42,344 nucleotides of DNA from Anaerolineae bacterium (GCA_003141675.1 PLND01000019.1:1-42344), one strand, 5' to 3'; counted from the first letter of the stretch, positions 28,497-37,868 are shown. Made by a program: numbers and translations. The notes: generated by a model from the letters alone, not told the origin.

Positions 28497-29093
28497 GTGA
28501 ACATCGCTTTCTTCGCCTCCCATCGCGGCAGCAATATGCAGGCCGTGATCGACGCCGTAAACACCGGAAGGCTAAACGCCCGCCCATGCGTCGTGATCAG
28601 CAACAACGGCGATTCCGAAGCCCTCGAAAAGGCACAACAAAGCGGAATCCCGAATTATCATCTGAGTTCCAAAACACACCCCGATCCGGGGGAACTTGAC
28701 GATGAAATTCTGAACATCCTGGAAGGACATCGGACGGATTGGATCGTCCTCGCGGGGTACATGAAGAAACTGGGTCCGAAGGTGTTGCAAAAATACAAGG
28801 GCCGCATCATCAATATTCATCCGTCGCTCCTCCCAAAATACGGCGGGCGTGGAATGTACGGCGTGGCGGTGCATGAAGCGGTGATTGCCGCCGGGGAAAA
28901 AGAAACGGGCGTTACGATCCATCTCGTCGATGAAGAATATGATCACGGCGAAATCCTGGCGCAATGCACGGTTCCCATATTGCAAGACGACACGGTCGAA
29001 TCGCTTTCCCGTCGAGTCCTGGAACGGGAGCATGTCTTCCTGGCGGAGACATTGGAACGAATCGCACGGGGAGAAATTATAATAGAGAACTGA
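28497..29093 (+). CDS. purN: phosphoribosylglycinamide formyltransferase (copy 2, outside the purine cluster)
   Basis: GTG start: MNIAFFASHRGSNMQAVIDAV...RIINIHPSLLPKYGGRGMYG...ETGVTIHLVDEEYDHGEILAQ. Confidence 0.9.
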   Translation: MNIAFFASHRGSNMQAVIDAVNTGRLNARPCVVISNNGDSEALEKAQQSGIPNYHLSSKTHPDPGELDDEILNILEGHRTDWIVLAGYMKKLGPKVLQKYKGRIINIHPSLLPKYGGRGMYGVAVHEAVIAAGEKETGVTIHLVDEEYDHGEILAQCTVPILQDDTVESLSRRVLEREHVFLAETLERIARGEIIIEN

Positions 29094-29160
29094 AAGAGAA
29101 TTTGAAAAGGACGGACGTGAAAAAATCCATTTAACAATGTTCCTCTGTTCTTGTTCAAAT

Positions 29161-29213
29161 TGCCCTTATCCCCTCCTCCCGGAGCGAAACGACGGGAGGA
29201 GGGGATAAGGGCA
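29161..29213. repeat. perfect inverted repeat, 21-bp arms
   Basis: TGCCCTTATCCCCTCCTCCCG - GAGCGAAACGA - CGGGAGGAGGGGATAAGGGCA. Confidence 0.9.
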
Positions 29214-29230
29214 GGTCGGGAAAGATCATC

Positions 29231-30040
29231 ATGGGCATCCAATCGATCGAAGTAAAAGGCATTCTTCAAAAAAGCAAAATACCGGGCGCCAACTATGTGA
29301 TCAACCCGTACGTCGGATGCGTCCACGGGTGCGTCTACTGCTATGCCCGGTTCATGAGGCGTTTCACGGCGCATACCGAACCGTGGGGAACATTCCTGGA
29401 TGTGAAAGCCGACGCCGCGCGAATCTTGGACAAGCAACTGGCCTCGCGGCGGAAGCCGCTCCGGGAAGAGGTGTTTTTTTGCAGCGTGACCGATCCCTAC
29501 CAGCCGCCCGAGCGGCGATACCGGCAGACCAGGAAAATTTTGGAAGTATTGCTCAAGCACGAGGTTCCCGTGTCGATCCTGACCAAATCCGATTTGGTCC
29601 TGCGGGATAAGGATATCCTCCGGCAGTTCCACGGTGCGACGGTGGGGTTGAGCTTTTCGACGGTCGACGACAGGCTCGCCCGGATTCTCGAGCCGCGTGC
29701 ATCCCTGCCCTCCCGCAGAATCCGGGCGCTGAGGGAACTCCGGGACGCGGGGATCGATACGTGGGCGTTCCTCAGCCCATTCCTGCCCGGCGTCTCCGAT
29801 CTCGACGCGCAGGTTGCGGCGCTGGAGGGCGCGGTGGATGAGTTCGGCGTCGAAGCGATCAACACCCGCGGCGGAAATTGGATCGGGGTGGAAAAAACCC
29901 TCGCGGGAATCGATCCGGCGCTGCCGGACCGGTGTAAAACGCTTTCCCGGGATCCCGCCTTCTGGAAGGATTTGGAGCATCGAGCCCGCCGTCTCGGGGG
30001 CGAGCATAGGATGACGATGACGGGTTTCTATCGCCATTAA
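29231..30040 (+). CDS. SPL-family radical SAM protein (DNA repair photolyase-like)
   Basis: NPYVGCVHGCVYCYARFM (CxxxCxxC), FCSVTDPYQPPERRYRQTRKILEVL, TKSDLVLRDKDIL, SFSTVDDRLARILEPRA. Confidence 0.9.
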   Translation: MGIQSIEVKGILQKSKIPGANYVINPYVGCVHGCVYCYARFMRRFTAHTEPWGTFLDVKADAARILDKQLASRRKPLREEVFFCSVTDPYQPPERRYRQTRKILEVLLKHEVPVSILTKSDLVLRDKDILRQFHGATVGLSFSTVDDRLARILEPRASLPSRRIRALRELRDAGIDTWAFLSPFLPGVSDLDAQVAALEGAVDEFGVEAINTRGGNWIGVEKTLAGIDPALPDRCKTLSRDPAFWKDLEHRARRLGGEHRMTMTGFYRH

Positions 30041-30079
30041 TTCGCGCGGAGAAAAGAAATTTCGCGCAAATAGGAGGAA

Positions 30080-30481
30080 TGGACCCAAAGGAATTTCGAT
30101 CGTGGGTGAGGGGAAAACGCCGCGGAGAGGGAGCATATGAAAAAGACGGCTGCCGCGATCCTGGCGCATCTGGCGTTCTGGGACGCGCGCGCCATCACCC
30201 TGATCCGTAAATAGCGGAAGGAGGGAGTGGGGGAATCTCCGATGGATACGGACGTGGTCAATGAAGCCACCCGCGAACTGTGTCTGGCCATTCCTCCGCG
30301 CGTCGCGGCGGAGCTCGCGCTTGAAAAAGCAACGGAATTGGACAATATCATCGAAAAGCTTTCGCCCGAATGGGTCGACCGGATTACGACTATCGGTATG
30401 ACGGTTTATCTGAAAAGATTCAACCATCGAAGAGAGCATCTGGACAAAATTGAAAAGACGCTGGGGAAGGAAAAAGGTTGA
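30080..30481 (+). pseudogene. DinB/maleylpyruvate-isomerase-like remnant with in-frame TAG
   Basis: MKKTAAAILAHLAFWDARAITLIRK*RKEGVGESPMDTDVVNEATRELCLAIPPRVAAELALEKATELDNIIEKLSPEWVDRITTIGMTVYLKRFNHRREHLDKIEKTLGKEKG; TAG at 30212-30214 in one frame; N-terminus appears degraded. Confidence 0.68.
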
Positions 30482-30490
30482 TCCCTGCGT

Positions 30491-30700
30491 GCCCGCCGGG
30501 ACATGAAGCCCGCTTCCGCGGGCAGCATTCTTCGCAGGGTTCTGCCCCGAAGGAGCATCGTATCCAGGCGCGGGGATTCATCCCCGCGCTTGCGGCGCCG
30601 GGACACGAAGCCCACTTCCGCGAGCTAAAACAATTCTTGATGAGATCGCCCCGAAGGGGCATCGTATCCAGGCGCGGGGCAGGTCCTGCGCTCGTCGCGC
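30491..30700 (+). repeat. two adjacent degenerate ~105-bp repeat units with paired hairpins
   Basis: Both units contain GCCGGGACA(T/C)GAAGCCC(G/A)CTTCCGCG(G/A)GC... and GCCCCGAAGG(A/G)GCATCGTATCCAGGCGCGGGG. Confidence 0.8.
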
Positions 30701-30787
30701 CGGCAGTCAACCCCGCCGGATCGTAGTATAGTAGATCCGTCGGGAAGAAAAATTCCGTTCCACAGATCGTCAACCGAGAGATTGGAT

Positions 30788-31297
30788 ATGGCCAAATTGA
30801 AAAAACCCCGCCGGACCAAACCCGCCACCCGCAAAGAATTTTCCGCGTTGGAAGAAACATGCTGGAAGGAATTGACGGGCGCCTGGCGCGGGATGAGCCC
30901 GAAAGCAATGGTCAAGCCCGGAGCGTGCGGCGCCTGGAGCATCAAGGACGTAGTGAATCATATTGCGGCATGGCAGGAAGCCACGCTGAAGATTATGCCG
31001 ATCCTCCTGCGCAGAGGGAAACTTCCCGCCGGCGAGTTCGGGTTAAAGACCTTCAATGCAAAACATTATTGGGAAGACCGATCACGGGCCCTTACCGCCA
31101 GCCGGGACCGCTTGAACAAATCCCGTAAAAAACTCCTAACTGCTCTCCAGCGGGTGCCGGAAAAACGGCTGATCGATGTCAAAAGTCAGGTCGGCCTGTG
31201 GGCGAAATATTCCACTTATGAACATTACGACGAGCACCTGTTTAACGTCCGGGATTTTCGCGCGGGGATCGAGCGCAGGAAATTGGCGGCGGGTTAA
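30788..31297 (+). CDS. ClbS/DfsB-like (DinB-fold) protein
   Basis: MAKLKKPRRTKPATRKEFSALEETCWKELTGA...CGAWSIKDVVNHIAAWQEATLKIMPILLRR...TYEHYDEHLFNVRDF. Confidence 0.75.
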   Translation: MAKLKKPRRTKPATRKEFSALEETCWKELTGAWRGMSPKAMVKPGACGAWSIKDVVNHIAAWQEATLKIMPILLRRGKLPAGEFGLKTFNAKHYWEDRSRALTASRDRLNKSRKKLLTALQRVPEKRLIDVKSQVGLWAKYSTYEHYDEHLFNVRDFRAGIERRKLAAG

Positions 31298-32090
31298 TTT
31301 ACCGGGCAGAGAATTTTTTTTAAAAGTGGGTCTGACATGCATCCACCCATCCCCGTATCTATCCGTTTTAGTGAACCGGCATTTATTTTATTAAGTACCC
31401 TTGTGGAATATGTGGGATTGGAAATATCGGACAAAAAGAGTATTATTTGACACCTGGAAGTTTGCCGTAACCGCCAAGGTTTTTCCCTGAGGAAACCGCT
31501 GCACGATATATACGACGCCGGTTCGCCGACGACTTTCCGCGACCGTTTCTATTCGGCGATGGATGACTAGGCATGTGCCTTCATTGGCCCCGACGGTCCC
31601 GAGGGCGGAGATAACTTCTGGGCGTGGATGGTTGTCGCCCGGCCCGGCGATCCGTGGATCGGCGATCCGACGCATGAAACGCCCGGCTGGTATTCCGTAT
31701 AAGACATCGACCGATCCGGAGCGGGTTGGGTTTTCTCGCGCACAAGAATATTTTATTTTCAAAATCCGCGCGATCGGCGCAACTCCAAATCGGTCTTTCG
31801 ACCGTTTTCTACCATTTCAGGGGGGAAAAACGGGTACGGTATAATTCGTGCCTGCGTGGGCGGATATTCTTTGCGAATTTTGCCGTCGGCGAGAATAAAC
31901 GCATCACGCTTTTTTATATCGCACGGCGATTGTCCGTTGCCGGGTTATCGCAAACGTTCGGATCATTGCGTTCCAGGCCATGGCAGCGTTAGGCCGTGGA
32001 AAAAAGGATACCATTCCGGAAAAAACCAGCCGCCGGAAGAATTGTCCATCGACCCAAAGCGAGTGCGTTCCCAAACGGCCGGAGGTGACC

Positions 32091-33173
32091 ATGCGAAACA
32101 AGCAACTCCCCATCGTCTTATCGCTCGTCCCGTTTTTTCTTATCCTGCTGGCCGGATGCGGCCAGGGACCGAGCGGCGGCGGAGCCACTCCCACGCCGTA
32201 TCCCACCCTGCCGCGCACAACCTACACCGTGCAGCGCGGAGATATCGTGATCAACGCCAAACTGTTTGGCGAGGTCGATCCGGTGGCGATCAGTTCGGTG
32301 TTCTTTGCAATGGAAGGCCACGTGGATCACGTATACGTCCAGCCGAACGAGGCGGTGATGAAAGGGGAACTCCTGGCGGATTTATCGGAATTGAAGGATC
32401 TGGAGATCAAAGCCAACGAGATTCGCCAGGCTGTGGAGCGAGCCCAGGTCGATCTGGAGATTGCCCAAACCCTATTGGCCAAATACAAAGCCGGAGGCTT
32501 TTCCGTCTACGATATAAAAATTCAGGATTTGAACGTGCAGTTGGCGCAGCTCAACCTGGAGGCCGTGCTTACCCAATACGGACTGGCGGACGCTTCCACC
32601 GCCCTGGACGCCATCGACGCGCAGATCGATGACGCCCGGGTGTTTGCCCCTGTCGACGGGCTGATCATCTCCCGGGTGAGCCCGGGACAGGCGGTTACCA
32701 CGGATACCGTCGCGTTCGTCATCGGGGATTCGAATCAACTGGAAGTGGTGGCCACGCCCGCCAGCAGCCCCCCGGAAGCCGTGCTCAAGATGATGGTTGA
32801 AGGAATGCCGGTGACGGTGATCTCAAACGCCAAACCGGATCAGCAAATGACTGGAAAAATCCGCCAGTTGCCTTCGCCATACGGAACAGGCGAAAGCAGC
32901 AATGCCGTCGTGCGCATCGTTCTGGACCAGCTTCCCTCGAAGGATACGTATCAATCCGGCGACAAGGTTACGGTGGAGGTGGAACTCGCGAATAAAAAGG
33001 GGGTGCTGTGGGTGCCCCCGGCGGCAATCCACCAGGTGGGCGGGCGCACGTTTGTCATTGTCGACACCGGCAAGGGGCCGCAGCGCATTGAAATTGAGAT
33101 CGGGGTTCAGACCCAGGAGAGAGTGGAAATCCTTTCCGGCTTGACAGAAGGGCAGGTTGTGATCGGGCTGTGA
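32091..33173 (+). CDS. periplasmic adaptor lipoprotein of an ABC efflux system (HlyD/MacA-like)
   Basis: Lipobox LILLAGC; FFAMEGHVDHVYVQPNEAVMKGELLADLSELKDLEIKANE; DARVFAPVDGLIISRVSPGQAV; C-terminal RVEILSGLTEGQVVIGL. GGAGGTGACC upstream of ATG 32091. Confidence 0.9.
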   Translation: MRNKQLPIVLSLVPFFLILLAGCGQGPSGGGATPTPYPTLPRTTYTVQRGDIVINAKLFGEVDPVAISSVFFAMEGHVDHVYVQPNEAVMKGELLADLSELKDLEIKANEIRQAVERAQVDLEIAQTLLAKYKAGGFSVYDIKIQDLNVQLAQLNLEAVLTQYGLADASTALDAIDAQIDDARVFAPVDGLIISRVSPGQAVTTDTVAFVIGDSNQLEVVATPASSPPEAVLKMMVEGMPVTVISNAKPDQQMTGKIRQLPSPYGTGESSNAVVRIVLDQLPSKDTYQSGDKVTVEVELANKKGVLWVPPAAIHQVGGRTFVIVDTGKGPQRIEIEIGVQTQERVEILSGLTEGQVVIGL

Positions 33174-36082
33174 ACATCCCGGCGCAGGCAACGAACTTTT
33201 TCCGCCAGGCTTGGACCACGACACGGTTCGCCTTAAAGCGCGTACTGACCCAGCCGCTGCTAAGCCTGGCCGCCGTCGCGGGGTTGATGATCGCGTCGGG
33301 GTTCATCTTCAGCGTTCCCCTGTATTCCGATGCGATCTATTTCCGGTTGTTTCGCGAAGAGGTGCTGGCGGGCCGCGAGAATATCCTGACCAGCCAGCCC
33401 GTGGATTACACGCCGCTGTCGTTTGTTTACGAACTGCAGGGGGTCGGTCGGAACAGCCCGCAATGGGGGGACGTCCTCGCGGTCGATGGCTATTTATCCA
33501 AGGGCGCCCTGCAACAAATCGGGCTGCCCGTGATGGAAGACGTGCGTCGGTTCCATACGGATTTCCTTTATCTGTACCCGCCGGAAGAGTCGAATTCAAC
33601 AGGCAGCAACCTTTTTGTGGATACCGTCCGGCTGGCGTTCGTCAGCCCGCTGGAAAATACGGTCGCAATCATTCACGGCACATCTCCCGGGCCCTCCTCG
33701 CTGCTCGGCGGCGGGCCCGTTGAGGCAATGGTCAGCGAAACCATGGCGCTCAAGGACGGCGTCCAGGTGGGGGATGCGTATTTCGTCCGCCGCGGAGACG
33801 CCGAGATTCCCGTCACCATCGTAGGGATATGGCGGCCGGTCGATCCCAGCGCGCCTTATTGGGACGTCACGTCCGCTTCCTGGCTCATGGTGAACGAAGA
33901 GAGCTACTCCGGATCGATCAGTTCCATGGTTGCCGATGAGCTGTTCAGCAGCCGGTGGATCATCACATTCGACGGTTCGCATCTATTCGCCGCGGACGTC
34001 GCCGGGTTGAATAAAAACATCGCCGTCGTCAATCAGCGGGTCGCCAAACTTCAAGCGGACACCACGCTGATTTCCTCCCCGCTCTCTGCCCTCGCGCGGT
34101 ATCAAAAGAACACGCCGTTGCTCACATATCTGCTGTACGCTTTCAGCGTGCCCATCCTGGGATTGATCGTGGTGTTCATCGGCCTGGTGACCGGGCTGTT
34201 CGTCGGAGGGCAGCGCTCGGAGATGGCGATCCTGCGCAGCCGCGGCGCCAGCCAGATTCAAGTGGCGTGGATTTTGCTGCTGCAGGGGATCCTGTTGGGC
34301 GCGGCCGCCCTCGCCGGCGGCGTCCCGATGGGCGTCTTGATCACCCATGCCATCGGGCGCGCGTACAGCTTCATGAATTTCACAGGTTCGGATGAGTTGC
34401 GGGTGGGGATTACGGTTTCCGTCCTGGGGTACGGAGTCTTAGGGATCTCCTTGATCCTCCTGACGCTGTTTCTGATCCCGACCATAGGCGCGTCCGCCAA
34501 CACCATCGTCACCTATAAGAAGGAACGGGCGAGGTCGTTGCAGTCTCCGTGGTGGCAGCGCTTCGGGTTGGACGCCGTGCTCCTCGTGCCGGTGATATAT
34601 GGTTTTTGGGTGATGCAGAGGCAGAGTGCGCAGGCATTGAAGGGGGCGCAGAATCTCCCCAATCCCCTGCAGAATCCGCTTCTCCTCCTGGTTCCGGCGG
34701 CTGGCATTTTTGCGCTTACCCTGCTTGCCCTGCGTTTGATCCCGGTGCTTATGGGGATCCTTGGCCGGATCCTGAGATCCACCAAGAACGTGGGGATGCT
34801 GATGGCCGCCCGCTATCTTTCCCGAAGTCCGGCTTTCTATACCGCGCCGTTGATTCTGCTCATTCTCACGCTGGGACTCTCGGCGTTTACCGCCTCCCTC
34901 GCCCGGACGCTGGATAATCATTTGGAAAAGCAGATGTCCTATCAAGTCGGGTCCGACCTGCAAATTTATGAATTGGGGACGACCGTCAACAGCGATCCCG
35001 CCAGTCCCACCGCGGCGTGGACTTTTCCGCCGGTGGAGGAGCATCTCCTTCTCAAGGGAGTGCGCCAGGCGACTCGCGTCGGGCGCTATACCGCCCAGAC
35101 GGTATTTTCCGACGGGGTCGCGGAAGGGACTCTCCTGGGCATCGACCGGACGACCTTCCCCCTGGCGGCGTATTGGCAAAACGATTTCGCCTCCCAGTCA
35201 TTGGGTGAGTTGATGAACGCTCTGGGGGCAACTCCGGACGGAGTGCTGGTCCCGGCGAGTTTGATGCGTGATAAAAAACTGCAAATCGGCGATCCGATCA
35301 TGCTCAGCGTATCGCCGGGCACGGGCGGGTCAGCGGCGGTTGTCAAACTGCGCGTGGTTGGCGTGTTCGATCTCTTCCCCACCTGGTACCCGAACAACGG
35401 ACCGCTTTTCGTTGGCAATTTGGATACGATCTTCTTGCAGGCGGGAAGCGAATTCCCGCACGAAGTTTGGTTGAAGACCGATCCGAGCGCCGACCCGGAA
35501 GGCATCGTCTACGGCGTCCGCGGTTACAGCATCATGCTGGATAAAGACGCGGATGTCACCCGGCTGGTGCAGAACGGACTGAACACATTCGTTGGAAATT
35601 GGGCCAGCGCGCAGCTGAACATCCGCGCCCAGCAAAAGCGCCCCGAACGGCAGGGATTGTTCGGATTGCTCTCGGCCGGTTTTGTGGCATCGGCGCTGCT
35701 CACCGTGCTGGGCTTTTTGCTCTATGCGCTGTTTTCCTTCCGGCGGCGCTTCGTCGAAATCGGAATGCTGCGCGCCATCGGGCTTTCGGTACGGCAGATG
35801 ATCGGCTTACTGGCGGCGGAACTGGCATCGCTGATCCTGATGGGCATCGGTTTCGGCACGGCCTTCGGCTTGCTGGCCAGCCGCTTGTTTGTGCCATTCC
35901 TTCAGGTGGGCGCCAGCGCCCAGGCGCAATATCCGCCGTTCCAGATCCAGATCGCTTGGTTTTCGATTCTTGAGATCAACATCCTCTTCTTTGCGCTCTT
36001 CCTGATCGCCCTCGGAGCTCTGGCCGCGCTGCTCCTCCGCATGAAAATTTTCCAGGCGATCAAGCTTGGGGAGTCGATTTGA
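33170..36082 (+). CDS. FtsX-like ABC permease (970 aa)
   Basis: FtsX-like stretches VGGQRSEMAILRSRGASQIQVAWILLLQGILLG and FRRRFVEIGMLRAIGLSVRQMIGLLAAELASLI; GTGA overlap with the adaptor gene. Confidence 0.92.
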   Translation: MNIPAQATNFFRQAWTTTRFALKRVLTQPLLSLAAVAGLMIASGFIFSVPLYSDAIYFRLFREEVLAGRENILTSQPVDYTPLSFVYELQGVGRNSPQWGDVLAVDGYLSKGALQQIGLPVMEDVRRFHTDFLYLYPPEESNSTGSNLFVDTVRLAFVSPLENTVAIIHGTSPGPSSLLGGGPVEAMVSETMALKDGVQVGDAYFVRRGDAEIPVTIVGIWRPVDPSAPYWDVTSASWLMVNEESYSGSISSMVADELFSSRWIITFDGSHLFAADVAGLNKNIAVVNQRVAKLQADTTLISSPLSALARYQKNTPLLTYLLYAFSVPILGLIVVFIGLVTGLFVGGQRSEMAILRSRGASQIQVAWILLLQGILLGAAALAGGVPMGVLITHAIGRAYSFMNFTGSDELRVGITVSVLGYGVLGISLILLTLFLIPTIGASANTIVTYKKERARSLQSPWWQRFGLDAVLLVPVIYGFWVMQRQSAQALKGAQNLPNPLQNPLLLLVPAAGIFALTLLALRLIPVLMGILGRILRSTKNVGMLMAARYLSRSPAFYTAPLILLILTLGLSAFTASLARTLDNHLEKQMSYQVGSDLQIYELGTTVNSDPASPTAAWTFPPVEEHLLLKGVRQATRVGRYTAQTVFSDGVAEGTLLGIDRTTFPLAAYWQNDFASQSLGELMNALGATPDGVLVPASLMRDKKLQIGDPIMLSVSPGTGGSAAVVKLRVVGVFDLFPTWYPNNGPLFVGNLDTIFLQAGSEFPHEVWLKTDPSADPEGIVYGVRGYSIMLDKDADVTRLVQNGLNTFVGNWASAQLNIRAQQKRPERQGLFGLLSAGFVASALLTVLGFLLYALFSFRRRFVEIGMLRAIGLSVRQMIGLLAAELASLILMGIGFGTAFGLLASRLFVPFLQVGASAQAQYPPFQIQIAWFSILEINILFFALFLIALGALAALLLRMKIFQAIKLGESI

Positions 36083-37170
36083 TGTCTATGGAACCGTTCA
36101 TCCTGTGCGAGAACCTGGTTAAAATCTACCGGCTGGAAGGCATCGGCTCCCCCGATTCGGCCGAGGTTCAAGCGCTGCAGGGATTGGATCTGACGGTGGA
36201 GCGCGGCGAGATGATCGGTATCGTCGGCGCCAGCGGAAGCGGAAAATCCACACTGCTGAACATTCTGGGCGGATTGGACCGGCCGACGGGCGGACGCGTG
36301 TATGTGGATACAAAAAATCTCAGCCGACTTACATCGGCCGAATTGGACCACTACCGACGCGAGAAGGTGGGATTCGTCTGGCAACAGAGCGCGCGCAACC
36401 TGATCCCGTATCTGACCGCCCTGGAAAACATCCAACTGCCGCTGATGATCTCCGGCCGGATGGATTCCGCCGCCAACCGGCGGCCCTTGGAACTACTGCA
36501 AATGGTGGAGTTGGACGAGCGGGCCGGCCACCGGCTGGAAGAGCTCTCCGGTGGCGAACAGCAGCGTGTGGCGATTGCCATCGCCCTGGCCAATCGGCCC
36601 TGCCTGCTTCTGGCCGATGAACCCACCGGCGAACTGGATACCGCCACCGCCCAGATGATTTACACCCTGCTGCGCAAACTCAACCATGCGCTGGATCTCA
36701 CGATCGTCATTGTCAGCCACGACACCACCCTGGCCAACTGGGTGGACCGCGTGGTGGCCGTCCGTGACGGAAAATTGGCGAGCGAAACGGTACGCAAATC
36801 GATCGGGGCGGGCGAAGGCGGAGCGCAAAGCGGGGAACGGCATCACTTGGAGGAACTGGTGGTGCTGGATTCCGCCGGCAGATTGCAAATCCCACACGAG
36901 CATCTGGAGCAGTTCCACATCCGCCGCCGAGTGCGCCTGGAAGTGACTGAGGAAGGCATCCTCATCCGTCCCCCGGAAGGTAGCCAGACCTCAACCGAGG
37001 AGAGCATCCCTTCGGCATCGGAACCTGCCGTGCCTGAACTCCCTTCGGAATTCGAATCCCTGCCCGGCTGGGTGAGCGCCTTGAACAATCCGCTTAAACA
37101 AATCGCCCGTTTCTTCCGCCGGAGCACGAAAACGAAAGATGGGACTAATCCACAGGACGGTGAACCGTGA
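36082..37170 (+). CDS. MacB/LolD-type ABC ATPase with C-terminal AbrB-like segment
   Basis: Walker A GASGSGKST, signature LSGGEQQRVAIAIAL, Walker B LLLADEPTGELD; C-terminus includes LVVLDSAGRLQIPHEHLEQFHIRRRVRLEVTEEGILIRPPEG. TGATG overlap with the permease gene. Confidence 0.93.
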   Translation: MSMEPFILCENLVKIYRLEGIGSPDSAEVQALQGLDLTVERGEMIGIVGASGSGKSTLLNILGGLDRPTGGRVYVDTKNLSRLTSAELDHYRREKVGFVWQQSARNLIPYLTALENIQLPLMISGRMDSAANRRPLELLQMVELDERAGHRLEELSGGEQQRVAIAIALANRPCLLLADEPTGELDTATAQMIYTLLRKLNHALDLTIVIVSHDTTLANWVDRVVAVRDGKLASETVRKSIGAGEGGAQSGERHHLEELVVLDSAGRLQIPHEHLEQFHIRRRVRLEVTEEGILIRPPEGSQTSTEESIPSASEPAVPELPSEFESLPGWVSALNNPLKQIARFFRRSTKTKDGTNPQDGEP

Positions 37171-37868
37171 GCGCCGAGACGCCGCTCGCCATCCAAACTG
37201 AAAACCTTTGGCGGGTCTATCCGTCCCGGACCGCTGCGGACGGGGGCGGCGTGCCTGCGCTGCGCGGCATCACCTTGCGAGTGGACTACGGTCAATTCAT
37301 CGTCCTCCGCGGCCGGTCGGGCAGCGGAAAAACCACCATGCTCAACTGCCTGGCGGGGCTTGACCGTCCGACCTCCGGCGAATTACACGTCCTCGGGCGC
37401 AACCTGATGGAAATGTCGGATCGGGAGCTTACGGTCTGGCGGCGCGAAAAAATCGGACTGGTGTTTCAATCGTTCGGACTGATCGCCACACTGTCGGCAT
37501 ATGAAAACGTGGAATTGCTTCTGCGGATCATGTCCACCGATCCGGCGGAGAGCCACCGACGGACGCTCGAGTCCCTGGAACTCGTCGGTCTGAGTCGATG
37601 GCGGGACCATCGTCCCTACGAAATGTCGGGCGGACAACAGCAGCGTGTGGCCATCGCCCGCGCCCTGGTCAACCACGCCCCGCTCATCCTCGCCGACGAA
37701 CCCACGGGGGAATTGGACAGTAAAACCGCCAACGAACTTCTGGGTTTCTTCCGGGACCTGGTGGAGACTTCGCACTTGACCGTCCTGATGGCCTCGCACG
37801 ATCCCCTGGTGGACCGATACGCGGGGCGGGTGCTCAACCTCAAGGACGGAATGCTGCCCGATTCGTAA
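37167..37868 (+). CDS. MacB/LolD-type ABC ATPase
   Basis: GRSGSGKTTMLNCLAGLDRPTSG, MSGGQQQRVAIARALV, LILADEPTGELD; GTGA overlap with the preceding ATPase gene. Confidence 0.95.
   Translation: MSAETPLAIQTENLWRVYPSRTAADGGGVPALRGITLRVDYGQFIVLRGRSGSGKTTMLNCLAGLDRPTSGELHVLGRNLMEMSDRELTVWRREKIGLVFQSFGLIATLSAYENVELLLRIMSTDPAESHRRTLESLELVGLSRWRDHRPYEMSGGQQQRVAIARALVNHAPLILADEPTGELDSKTANELLGFFRDLVETSHLTVLMASHDPLVDRYAGRVLNLKDGMLPDS

Noticed and set aside
28943-30439. 498-aa minus-strand ORF
   Set aside because: Antisense to purN-2, the radical SAM gene and the DinB remnant; no recognisable protein motifs.
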